Source: Arenimonas oryziterrae DSM 21050 = YC6267 (lineage in GTDB: Bacteria > Pseudomonadota > Gammaproteobacteria > Xanthomonadales > Xanthomonadaceae). From it: a stretch of 64,000 nucleotides of DNA. The stretch is from the NCBI RefSeq assembly GCF_000420545.1, contig NZ_ATVD01000001.1, positions 310,001-374,000 of the forward strand, in the 5' to 3' direction. A program made the translations under genes and the position numbers. Positions 54,109 through 62,037 of this stretch are shown piece after piece (within the stretch, counting starts at the first letter, position 1; every line of letters starts with the position of its first letter). Under the pieces are notes generated by a model, which had not been told where the DNA came from, ran no database searches, and was given only the letters and a program-made list of their open reading frames with translations.

Positions 54109-54891
54109 ATGGCTTTCCAGACCCTGTTGATCGAAGACCGCGGCGCCGTCCGCCTGATCACGCTCAATCGCCCCGAAAAGCTCAATGCACTCAATCGCCA
54201 GACCCTGGCCGACCTGCACCAGGCCTTTGACGATGCGGCGCTCAGTGAATCCGTGCGCGTGGTGGTGCTGACGGGCGCCGGCCCGAAAGCTTTCGTCGCC
54301 GGTGCCGATATCGCGGAAATGAACGACCTGAGCCCGGTTCAGGCCCGGGACTTCTCCCGGTTCGGGCAAAAACTCATGGTCCGCATCGAGCAGCTGGGCA
54401 AGCCGGTGCTGGGCATGATCAACGGCTTCGCGCTCGGGGGCGGCATGGAACTGGCGATGGCCTGCCATCTGCGTATCGCCGCCGACTCGGCAAAATTCGG
54501 CCAGCCGGAAGTGAATCTGGGCCTCATTCCCGGCTTCGGCGGGACGCAGCGCCTGCTGCGCCTGGCCGGTCGAGCAGCCGCGCTGGAACTTTGCCTGCTC
54601 GGTCAGCAGATCGATGCGGCCCGGGCGCTCGCGCTGAACCTGGTGACCCGGACCGTCCCAGCCGACCAATTGGAAGCGGAAACCTTCAAGCTCGCCGAGC
54701 AACTCGCCGCGTCCGCGCCGCAAGCCTTGCGCGGCGTGCTCGACGCCATCGTGACTGGCGGCGAGGCCAGTCTGGAAGTCGGACTGGATTACGAGACACA
54801 AGGATTCGCCATCGCCTTTTCGACCGAGGACATGAAGGAAGGCACCGGCGCGTTTCTCGCGCGGCGCAAACCCGAGTTCCGCGGCCGCTGA
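54109..54891 (+). CDS. Enoyl-CoA hydratase (crotonase)
   Basis: Hydrates trans-2-enoyl-CoA in fatty-acid degradation. It has 260 residues from an ATG (TTG just before it is an alternative start). Both catalytic Glu are present: E114 in ALGGGMELAMACHLRIA and E134 in GQPEVNLGLIPGFGGTQRLLR. The oxyanion-hole segment KAFVAGADIAEM is standard. GGAG lies seven bases upstream. It is 21 bp ahead of rnfC on the same strand with no terminator between, so it may be the first gene of the rnf operon. Confidence 0.92.
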   Translation: MAFQTLLIEDRGAVRLITLNRPEKLNALNRQTLADLHQAFDDAALSESVRVVVLTGAGPKAFVAGADIAEMNDLSPVQARDFSRFGQKLMVRIEQLGKPVLGMINGFALGGGMELAMACHLRIAADSAKFGQPEVNLGLIPGFGGTQRLLRLAGRAAALELCLLGQQIDAARALALNLVTRTVPADQLEAETFKLAEQLAASAPQALRGVLDAIVTGGEASLEVGLDYETQGFAIAFSTEDMKEGTGAFLARRKPEFRGR

Positions 54892-54912
54892 CGGCGGCAT
54901 CCCCGCAAACGC

Positions 54913-56412
54913 ATGAGCGCCCCGTCGGTCCCGGTCCTGCACACCTTCCATGGCGGGCTGCGCCTGGACGGCCGCAAGGAAGCGTCCACGAGCCGGCCGA
55001 TCCAGGCCTGTCCGCTGCCGGCGACCTTGCAGGTGCCCTTAGGACTGCATGGCGGCGAGGCCGCCGATCCCTGCGTTGCCGTCGGCGACACCGTTCGCCG
55101 TGGCCAGCGCATCGCCGTCGCGCCAGGGCGCGGCGCGGACATTCATGCGCCTGCGCGTGCGCAAGTCAGCGCGATCGGTCTGCATCCGGAACCACAGATC
55201 CACCTGTCATGCCTGCCGTCGTCGGCGTCGGATCCGCAAGACGAATGGCGCATGCCCGCGCTCGATCCCTGGCAAGCCGCACCCAACGCACTGCTCGAAC
55301 GCATCCGCGCCGCCGGCATCGTCGGATTGGGCGGCGCCGGTTTCCCCGCCGCCGAAAAATTGTCGGTGCGATCGGCCTTGCTCATCCTCAACGGCGCCGA
55401 ATGCGAGCCGTCTATCGCTTGCGACGATGCCTTGCTGCGCGAGCGCGCCGAGGACGTGGTGCTCGGTGGCCGACTGCTCGCGCGTCTCGTCGGCGCCGAG
55501 CGCATCCTGCTCGCTGTCGAGGACGCGATGCCGCAGGCGAGTGCCGCATGTGCGGCGGCCGTGGCGCGCGTCGGTGAGGGCCAAGTCACGCTTGTGGCTG
55601 TGCCTACCGTGTATCCCGAGGGTGGCGAACGACAGCTCATCGAAGTGCTCACCGGCCGGGAAGTGCCGCGCGGCGGCCTGCCGCGCGACATCGGCGTGCT
55701 CGTGCATAACGTCGCCACCGCGGCGGCGGCGTGGCGTGCCGTGGTGCACGGCGAAGCGCTCACCCATCGCGTCGTCACCGTAGCGGGAAGCGGTGTGATG
55801 CAGCCCGGAAATTTCCAGGTCGCCATTGGCACCTCCGTGGCGCACCTGATCGCACAGGCCGGTGGCTACAGCGCACGCGCTGCCCGGTTGTTGCTTGGCG
55901 GCCCGATGATGGGCATCGCGCAGCCCGACGACTCGGTCGCCATCGGCAAGCAGACCAATTGCGTGCTCGTGCTGGCCGCCGAAGAAATTCGCGACGCCGC
56001 CGAAGAAATGCCCTGCATCCGCTGCGGCGATTGCGCCCGTGCCTGCCCTGCCCGCCTGCAGCCGCAGCAACTGCTGTGGCACATCCGTGCGCAACGGCTC
56101 GACCGCAGCGAAGCCGAGGGCGTGTTCGACTGCATCGAATGCGGCTGTTGCGACCTCGTCTGCCCCAGCCATATTCCGCTGACCGAGCAGTTCCGCCAAG
56201 CGAAAACCGATATCCGCATCGTCGCGCACAAACGCGCCGATGCCGACGCCGCGCGCGAACGCTACGAACGACGCAACCAGCGACTGCAACGCGAATCGGA
56301 CGAACGCGCCCTGCGTGAAGCAGAACGCGCGAAGCAAGCCAGTTCTGGCGACGCCATCGCGGCGGCGCTGGCTCGGGCGAAAGCCAAGCGGCCGCCGCGG
56401 GACGACGCCTGA
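54913..56412 (+). CDS. rnfC: Electron transport complex subunit RnfC
   Basis: The peripheral NADH- and FMN-binding subunit of the RNF complex. It has 499 residues. The FMN/NADH region has GIVGLGGAGFPAAEKL (136-150), LNGAECEPSIACDD (159-172) and VYPEGGERQLIEVLTGREVPRGG (split over 233-255). Two [4Fe-4S] motifs are intact: C368, C371, C374, C378 and C407, C410, C413, C417. The C-terminal charged helix (RADADAARERYERRNQRLQR) is shorter than in E. coli. The gene overlaps rnfD as TGATG. No rnfB, the usual preceding gene, is present. Confidence 0.93.
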   Translation: MSAPSVPVLHTFHGGLRLDGRKEASTSRPIQACPLPATLQVPLGLHGGEAADPCVAVGDTVRRGQRIAVAPGRGADIHAPARAQVSAIGLHPEPQIHLSCLPSSASDPQDEWRMPALDPWQAAPNALLERIRAAGIVGLGGAGFPAAEKLSVRSALLILNGAECEPSIACDDALLRERAEDVVLGGRLLARLVGAERILLAVEDAMPQASAACAAAVARVGEGQVTLVAVPTVYPEGGERQLIEVLTGREVPRGGLPRDIGVLVHNVATAAAAWRAVVHGEALTHRVVTVAGSGVMQPGNFQVAIGTSVAHLIAQAGGYSARAARLLLGGPMMGIAQPDDSVAIGKQTNCVLVLAAEEIRDAAEEMPCIRCGDCARACPARLQPQQLLWHIRAQRLDRSEAEGVFDCIECGCCDLVCPSHIPLTEQFRQAKTDIRIVAHKRADADAARERYERRNQRLQRESDERALREAERAKQASSGDAIAAALARAKAKRPPRDDA

Positions 56413-57458
56413 TGGCTACGTTCGCTACCGGCGCGGCACCGCATCTGCCCGTAAATCGCAGCGTCACACGGGTCATGGGTCTCGTGCTTATCGCTCTGGT
56501 TCCCGGCGTTTTCGCGCACGTGATTTTTTTTGGGCCGGGGCTGCTGTGGCAGATCGTTCTGGCAACGACCTTCGCGCTCGGATTCGAAGCAGCGATGCTG
56601 GCATGGCGCAGGCGCCCCTTGCGTCCGTTCCTGACCGATCTCAGCGCACCGGTGACCGCCGTGCTGTTCGCCCTGTGTCTGCCGCCGCTGGCGCCATGGT
56701 GGATCGCCGCCATCGGCATGTGCGCGGCGATCGTCGTCGCAAAGCATCTGTATGGCGGCCTCGGACACAACGTGTTCAATCCCGCGATGCTGGGTTATGT
56801 GGTGGTGCTGCTCTGTTTTCCGCGCGAATTCACCCACTGGCTGCCACCGGCGGGACTGGAATCCTCGCTCGGAACCCCGGGCTTCATCGACAGCACGATA
56901 GCGATCTTCAGTGGACAGCTGCCGGCGCCCTGGGGCTGGGACGCGATCGGACAGGCCACACCGCTCGACACCGTTCGAGAATGGTCCAACCGCGGGCAGA
57001 CCCTGGCGGAGATCCGCGGTAATCCGCTGTTCGGCGATTTCGGCGGCAAGGGCTGGGAATGGATCGCGAATTTCTACGCACTGGGCGGCCTGTTCCTGCT
57101 GTGGAAAAAAATCATTCCGTGGCAGACCCCGGTGGCAACGCTGGGCAGCGTCGTTCTCGTCACGGTGCCGTTCTGGTTGTATGACGGCGACGTCAATCCC
57201 TTCCCGTTGCAGCACGTGTTCTCCGGCGCGCTCGTTCTCGGCGCGTTCTTCATCGCGACGGACCCGGTCAGCGGCTGCGCCTCCCCGCGCGGACGCCTGA
57301 TTTTCGGCGCCGGCGTCGGGCTGCTGACCTTGCTGATCCGTCGCTGGGGCGCCTATCCGGACGGACTCGCCTTCGCTGTCCTGCTGATGAACTTTGCAGC
57401 ACCCTGGATCGATCTGCACACGCGACCGCGCATCTACGGCGAAGGCCGGCCGTCATGA
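56412..57458 (+). CDS. rnfD: Electron transport complex subunit RnfD
   Basis: A membrane subunit that carries a covalent FMN and takes part in ion translocation. It has 348 residues and about nine membrane segments. The FMN-attachment Thr is T183 in IGQATPLD, which matches the family's ATPLD site. GLGHNVFNPAMLGYV (117-131) is conserved. The terminal DPVSGCASPRGRLIFG replaces the usual DPV(T/S)xATSPxGR sequence. It overlaps rnfC and rnfG. Confidence 0.93.
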   Translation: MATFATGAAPHLPVNRSVTRVMGLVLIALVPGVFAHVIFFGPGLLWQIVLATTFALGFEAAMLAWRRRPLRPFLTDLSAPVTAVLFALCLPPLAPWWIAAIGMCAAIVVAKHLYGGLGHNVFNPAMLGYVVVLLCFPREFTHWLPPAGLESSLGTPGFIDSTIAIFSGQLPAPWGWDAIGQATPLDTVREWSNRGQTLAEIRGNPLFGDFGGKGWEWIANFYALGGLFLLWKKIIPWQTPVATLGSVVLVTVPFWLYDGDVNPFPLQHVFSGALVLGAFFIATDPVSGCASPRGRLIFGAGVGLLTLLIRRWGAYPDGLAFAVLLMNFAAPWIDLHTRPRIYGEGRPS

Positions 57459-58126
57459 GCAGTGCCGGAAACATCACGCGCACCGCTGTTGCACTTGCGA
57501 TCGTCGCCGCGCTCGCGACGCTCGCGATCGCTCTCATGCACAGGGTCACACGCGCCGACATCGCCGCCGCCGAACGCATGACGCAATTGCGTGCGCTGGC
57601 GATCGTTCTGCCGATGGACGGTTACGACAACGACCCGCTGAGCGACCGCATCACGGTGCAAGCACCCGCGTGGACGGGCTCAGCCGCGCCCGTGATGGTG
57701 CGGCGTGCGCGTCGGGGAACGACGAATGCGGCGCTGGCCCTAGACGTGATCGCCAACGACGGCTACGCCGGCCCGATAAAACTGCTAGTCGGCATCGATG
57801 CGCGCGGTCGCGTCACCGGCGTTCGCGTCACCGCGCACAAGGAAACCGCCGGGCTGGGCGATGCGATCGATGCCGACAAGAGTCGCTGGATCGACCGCTT
57901 TGCCGGACGATCGCTTGAAGCTCCGCCCCCCGAACGCTGGGCCGTCAAACGCGACGGTGGCGATTTCGACCAGTTCGCCGGCGCCACGATCACGCCGCGC
58001 GCTGTCGTGGCCGCGGTCGAGCGCAGCCTGCAGTTCGTCGCACGGCATGGCGCCGAGATCTATGCGACGCCAACCGGCACGACCCTGCGTTTCGACGATG
58101 CGCCAGAAAAAGGCGGGGCGCGATGA
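57455..58126 (+). CDS. rnfG: Electron transport complex subunit RnfG
   Basis: A periplasmic single-anchor subunit with covalent FMN. It has 223 residues. The N-terminal membrane anchor is TAVALAIVAALATLAIALM (10-28). The GYAGPIKLLVGID segment (103-115) and the FMN-attachment motif AGATITP (T178) are conserved, followed by AVVAAVERS. Overlaps on both sides are ATGA. Confidence 0.92.
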   Translation: MSSAGNITRTAVALAIVAALATLAIALMHRVTRADIAAAERMTQLRALAIVLPMDGYDNDPLSDRITVQAPAWTGSAAPVMVRRARRGTTNAALALDVIANDGYAGPIKLLVGIDARGRVTGVRVTAHKETAGLGDAIDADKSRWIDRFAGRSLEAPPPERWAVKRDGGDFDQFAGATITPRAVVAAVERSLQFVARHGAEIYATPTGTTLRFDDAPEKGGAR

Positions 58127-58767
58127 CCACCCTGCCCACGACGTCCTCGCCGAAAAACGATGCGCTCGCATTGCGTTCGATGCGATGGCTGGCACTGTTG
58201 CCCCTGCTCGCAACCAGCCAGGACGCAGTCCTCGCACTCGGCATGGGCATCGTCGCGATGATCGCGTTGAGCCTGACTTCCGTCGCGAGCACCCTGCTGC
58301 CGCCGACGGCCGGACAACACGGTCGCCTCATGGCGCTGGTGATGAGTGTCGCGACAGTCGTCACGCTCATTGATCTGTCGCTTCGTGCCTGGTGGCCGGA
58401 CTGGCACGCCGCCCTGGGCCTCTTTGCACCGCTGCTCGCCAGCAGTTGCCTCTTGCAGGGGACGCTCGCATCGTTCGCGCCTCCGCGTTCGCCATGGCTG
58501 GGACTTCGCGCCGGACTGACAACCGGTGCATCCTGCCTGGCCCTGCTGCTGAGCACAGGAATCCTGCGTGAGCTGATTGGCACCGGCCAGCTGTTCGCCC
58601 GTGCCGGCACGCTGCTGCATCTGTCCGGACTCGAAATGACCCTGCTGCCGGGATACGCCGGTTTCCTGGTGGCGATCCTGCCTGCCGGCGCGCTGCTGAC
58701 GGCCGCCGCGGTGATCGCGCTGTGGCAAACGTGGTCGCGACGTCATCCGCCATCGGAGTCCGCATGA
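58123..58767 (+). CDS. rnfE: Electron transport complex subunit RnfE with a replaced cluster cysteine
   Basis: A membrane subunit of the NqrD/RnfE family. It has 214 residues and about six membrane segments. Alignment by eye with E. coli RnfE is clear: LLATSQDAVLALGMGIVAMIALSLTS follows the family LLAVTxxAxxALGLGLAT pattern, and REIIG-like RELIGTGQLF is present. RnfA and RnfE each give two Cys to a membrane [2Fe-2S] cluster. Here the second Cys is kept (C109 in ASSCLLQG), but the first position is Leu (L26 in LALLPLLAT, where others have LGLCPLL). It is thus probably altered in cluster binding. Confidence 0.82.
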   Translation: MTTLPTTSSPKNDALALRSMRWLALLPLLATSQDAVLALGMGIVAMIALSLTSVASTLLPPTAGQHGRLMALVMSVATVVTLIDLSLRAWWPDWHAALGLFAPLLASSCLLQGTLASFAPPRSPWLGLRAGLTTGASCLALLLSTGILRELIGTGQLFARAGTLLHLSGLEMTLLPGYAGFLVAILPAGALLTAAAVIALWQTWSRRHPPSESA

Positions 58768-59399
58768 AGCTGCAAGACCGCCAGGAATTCTTCGCCCGCC
58801 TGGCCGAACTCAATCCGCATCCGACCACCGAGCTGGACTATTCGACGCCGTTCGAGTTGCTGATCGCCGTGATCCTGTCTGCACAGGCCACCGACGTGGG
58901 CGTGAACAAGGCCACGCGCAAGCTTTACCCCGTGGCGAACACGCCCGCCGCCATCTTGGCCCTGGGTGAGGACGGCTTGAAGAAGTACATCAACACGATC
59001 GGGCTGTTCAATGCCAAGGCCGCGAACGTGATCGCGACCTGCCGACTGCTGATCGAACGGCACGGCGGCGAGGTCCCGCGTGACCGGGAATCGCTCGAGG
59101 CACTGCCTGGCGTCGGCCGCAAGACCGCCAATGTCGTGCTCAATACCGCGTTCGGCGAGCCGACGATGGCCGTGGACACGCATATCTTCCGCGTCGCCAA
59201 TCGCACCGGGCTGGCGCCGGGCAAGACGGTCCGCGCGGTCGAAGACAAGCTCATGAAGGCAGTGCCCCGCGAATACCTCATGGATGCGCACCACTGGCTG
59301 ATCCTGCACGGGCGCTACGTGTGCAAGGCGCGCAAGCCCGACTGCCCACAATGCGTGGTCCGAGGCCTGTGTCGTTACAAGGACAAGACACCGGGCTAG
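58764..59399 (+). CDS. nth: Endonuclease III
   Basis: A DNA glycosylase/AP lyase that removes oxidised pyrimidines. It has 211 residues. The catalytic Lys K120 (LPGVGRKTANVV) and Asp D138 (VDTHIFR) keep E. coli numbering. The [4Fe-4S] ligands C187, C194, C197 and C203 are also at the same positions. It overlaps rnfE as ATGA. The rnf-nth linkage is common in gammaproteobacteria. The start MKLQDRQEFF is chosen; an in-frame ATG fourteen codons upstream is inside rnfE. Confidence 0.97.
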   Translation: MKLQDRQEFFARLAELNPHPTTELDYSTPFELLIAVILSAQATDVGVNKATRKLYPVANTPAAILALGEDGLKKYINTIGLFNAKAANVIATCRLLIERHGGEVPRDRESLEALPGVGRKTANVVLNTAFGEPTMAVDTHIFRVANRTGLAPGKTVRAVEDKLMKAVPREYLMDAHHWLILHGRYVCKARKPDCPQCVVRGLCRYKDKTPG

Positions 59400-59410
59400 C
59401 CGGTAAGCCG

Positions 59411-59455
59411 CTGTCATCGGCGCGTCGCGGCGGCGTCATATGTCTGCACTGTCAC
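59411..59455 (+). promoter_or_regulatory. Putative PHO-box repeat array before the porin gene
   Basis: Four 7-mers start exactly 11 bp apart: CTGTCAT (59411), GCGTCGC (59422), GCGTCAT (59433) and CTGCACT (59444). A further CTGTCAC at 59449 is out of phase. The first and last-mentioned match the PHO-box unit CTGTCA(T/C) perfectly; the middle units are weak. The genes behind it fit PhoB control. Confidence 0.5.
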
Positions 59456-59516
59456 AATAACGAAACCTTTACAGCTTAGCCTGCGCCGGTCTTCCAACAC
59501 TCCGCAGGGAACCGTC

Positions 59517-60731
59517 ATGAAACTGCTGCCCAACCTCCTCGCCGTCGCCGTGCTCGCGGCGCTGTCCGCCCCGGCCTTCGCCGAAACCGAATTCGACGTC
59601 ATCGGTGGCTCGGAGATTTCCTTCGAAGGTCTGCTGCAGGCGGACTACAACAAGTTCGACAACGATCTGGTCAGCCTCAATGGCGACATCCCCGACGGTC
59701 TCGACAGCGACGGCGAACTGCGCCGCGCCGAGCTGGTGTTCAAGGGCAAGGGTCCGGGCATGTGGAACTGGGTCGTGGGTTACGACGCCAAGGCCGACAA
59801 GTTCCTCGACGTGAACGTGTCCTACAAGTTCACCGGCTTCACCACGCTGACCGTGGGCCAGTTCAAGCAGCCCAACAGCCTGGAAGAGCTCAGCAGCACC
59901 AAGAACAACGACTTCATCTCCAAGGCGATGACCACCAACATGCAGGCCGTGGCCCGCCGCATGGGCGTCTCGCTGGCCACGGGCGGCGACAACTGGACGC
60001 TGACCGGCAGCGTGTTCGGCCGCGAAATGACCCGCAACCTCGGCAACGGCAACGGCTACGGCGCGCGCTTCACCTTCGCCCCGATCAACGAAGCCGGCAA
60101 CATCCTGCACCTCGGCGTGTCGGGCGTGGACTTCAAGGCCCGCGACCTCGGCACGGTGACGACCAGCGGCAACGACCGCGCCCGTCTGCGCGTGCGTCCG
60201 GATGCGGATCTGGCCAATGCCCGTCTCGTCGATTCGGGCCAGTTCACCGACGCCGACCGCATCCGCACGCTCGGTGCCGAGGCGTTCTGGGTCAAGGGTC
60301 CGGTCAAGATCCAGGCCGAATACATGACCACGGACATCGGTCGTAACCTGAACCCGGATTTCTCGGCCGACAGCTGGTACGTGTCCGGCGTGTGGAACAT
60401 CACCGGCGAGACCTGGACGTACAAGACCGGCAACGTCGCCACCGGCCTGCCGAACAACCCGGCCGGCGGCATGTGGCAGCTCGGCCTGCGCTACGACAAG
60501 GCCGATCTCAACGACGGCACCTTCGTTCCGGGTCCGCCCGCCAAGGTGATCGGCGCGCTCGGCGGCCAGGAAAGCAATTGGACGGTCGGCGTGAACTGGT
60601 ACTGGCACTCGAACTTCAAGTTCGCGCTGAACTACGTGATGGTCGACAGCTCGCGCTACAGCTCGGCCACCAAGACCGTGCTCGAGGACAACCCGAACAT
60701 CCTCGAATTCCGCGCCCAGCTCTACTGGTAA
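59517..60731 (+). CDS. Phosphate-selective porin (OprP/OprO family)
   Basis: An outer-membrane channel for phosphate or polyphosphate. It has 404 residues with a signal peptide (MKLLPNLLAVAVLAALSAPAFA). The mature part shows beta-barrel patterns of alternating residues, e.g. SEISFEGLLQADYNKF, AELVFKGKGPGMWNWVVGYDAKADK and the family segment LTVGQFKQPNSLEELSSTKNNDFI. It ends in FRAQLYW with an aromatic terminal residue, as needed for outer-membrane insertion. It lies just upstream of pstS with a terminator between, and PHO-box-like repeats lie upstream. Confidence 0.9.
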   Translation: MKLLPNLLAVAVLAALSAPAFAETEFDVIGGSEISFEGLLQADYNKFDNDLVSLNGDIPDGLDSDGELRRAELVFKGKGPGMWNWVVGYDAKADKFLDVNVSYKFTGFTTLTVGQFKQPNSLEELSSTKNNDFISKAMTTNMQAVARRMGVSLATGGDNWTLTGSVFGREMTRNLGNGNGYGARFTFAPINEAGNILHLGVSGVDFKARDLGTVTTSGNDRARLRVRPDADLANARLVDSGQFTDADRIRTLGAEAFWVKGPVKIQAEYMTTDIGRNLNPDFSADSWYVSGVWNITGETWTYKTGNVATGLPNNPAGGMWQLGLRYDKADLNDGTFVPGPPAKVIGALGGQESNWTVGVNWYWHSNFKFALNYVMVDSSRYSSATKTVLEDNPNILEFRAQLYW

Positions 60732-60746
60732 GTCTCGCGGCCCCAG

Positions 60747-60776
60747 GCCGGGCGGTCGCCGACCGCCCGGCTTTGT
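60747..60776 (+). terminator. Rho-independent terminator after the porin
   Basis: An 11-bp perfect stem GCCGGGCGGTC / GACCGCCCGGC with a 3-base loop, followed by TTTGTT. It partly overlaps the first PHO-box unit of pstS. Confidence 0.85.
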
Positions 60777-60801
60777 TACAGCGGTGTCACCCCATTGTCA
60801 T
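60773..60801 (+). promoter_or_regulatory. PHO box upstream of pstS
   Basis: Three 7-mers with an 11-bp period: TTGTTAC (60773-60779), GTGTCAC (60784-60790) and TTGTCAT (60795-60801), each separated by 4 bp. The last two match CTGTCA(T/C) at six of seven positions. The gap to the pstS start is about 65 bp. Confidence 0.75.
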
Positions 60802-60866
60802 ATTGATCCGGGACCATGGCGCCCTGTCCGGGCTGCTGCCGGAACCCTTCGCCAAGGAGCCATTCC

Positions 60867-61895
60867 GTGTTCACTTCGCTCAAATCCAAGATTCGCCTGC
60901 TCGCCTTCGGCCTGACCGCCGTCGCCGCGATGAGCGCCCAGGCCGGCAACAATGTCACCGGTGCCGGCGCGTCCTTCGTGTATCCGGTCATGTCCAAGTG
61001 GTCGTCCGACTACAACAAGGCCACCGGCAACAAGATCAACTACCAGTCGATCGGCTCGGGCGGCGGCATCGCCCAGATCAAGTCCGGCACGGTCGATTTC
61101 GGTTCTTCCGATGCGCCGCTCAAGCCCGAGGAACTCGCGCAGTTCGGTCTGGCGCAGTTCCCGTCGGTCATCGGCGGCGTCGTGCCTGTCATCAACGTTC
61201 CCGGCATCACCGCCGGCAAGGTCCGTTTCACCGGCCCGATCCTCGCCGACATCTTCCTCGGCAAGATCACCATGTGGAACGACGCCGCGATCACCGCGAT
61301 CAACCCGGGCGTCGCCCTGCCGGCGCTGAAGATCAGCGTCGTGCACCGTTCCGACGGCTCGGGCACCACCTTCAACTTCGCCAACTACCTGTCCAAGGTC
61401 AGCGCCGAGTGGAAGAGCAAGGTCGGTGAAGGCACCGCCGTGAAGTGGCCGATCGGCTACGGCGGCAAGGGCAACGAAGGCGTCGCCGCCTACGTCAAGC
61501 AGATCAAGGGCGGCATCGGCTACGTCGAGCTGTCGTACGCGCTGCAGAACAAGATGTCGTACGCCGCGATGCAGAACGCCGCTGGCAAGTGGGTGCTGCC
61601 GAGCGACGAGAGCTTCGCCGCCGCGGCCGCCAGCGCCGACTGGGCGAGCTCGAAGGACTTCTACCTGGTCATCACCAATGCCCCGGGCGACGCCTCCTGG
61701 CCGATCACCGCGACGAACTTCATCCTCGTGCACAAGCAGCCGAAGAATCCCGCCACGGCGAAAGCCACGCGCGACTTCTTCACCTGGGTCTACGCCAATG
61801 GCGACGCCCAGGCCAAGGCGCTGGACTACGTGCCGCTGCCCGCCGCGCTGGTTACGCAGATCAATGCTTACTGGGCCAAGAACCTGAAGTTCTGA
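60867..61895 (+). CDS. pstS: Phosphate ABC transporter substrate-binding protein PstS
   Basis: Captures periplasmic phosphate for PstCAB. It has 342 residues from a GTG preceded by AAGGAG at seven bases. A signal peptide (FTSLKSKIRLLAFGLTAVAAMSAQA) is followed by the mature GNNVTGAGASFVYPVMSKW. Phosphate-contact regions TGAGASF, GSGGGIAQIKSGTVDFGSSDAPL and RSDGSGTTFNF are intact. It is followed by a strong terminator, so PstS is probably made in excess over the membrane components. Confidence 0.96.
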   Translation: MFTSLKSKIRLLAFGLTAVAAMSAQAGNNVTGAGASFVYPVMSKWSSDYNKATGNKINYQSIGSGGGIAQIKSGTVDFGSSDAPLKPEELAQFGLAQFPSVIGGVVPVINVPGITAGKVRFTGPILADIFLGKITMWNDAAITAINPGVALPALKISVVHRSDGSGTTFNFANYLSKVSAEWKSKVGEGTAVKWPIGYGGKGNEGVAAYVKQIKGGIGYVELSYALQNKMSYAAMQNAAGKWVLPSDESFAAAAASADWASSKDFYLVITNAPGDASWPITATNFILVHKQPKNPATAKATRDFFTWVYANGDAQAKALDYVPLPAALVTQINAYWAKNLKF

Positions 61896-61912
61896 GTCCT
61901 GATGAAACGACA

Positions 61913-61950
61913 GACGCACCCTTCGAAGCCGAAGGGTGCGTCCTGTTTTT
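61913..61950 (+). terminator. Terminator between pstS and pstC
   Basis: A 13-bp perfect stem GACGCACCCTTCG / CGAAGGGTGCGTC with a 4-base loop, then CTGTTTTT. It is expected to stop most transcripts after pstS while some read into pstCAB. Confidence 0.93.
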
Positions 61951-62037
61951 ACCGCCCACAGGGGCCATCGGATTGACCGTCGCCGCGACCGCCAATCCCA
62001 TGCTTCCTGACCGACACGCCAGAACCCTTTGCCGCGC

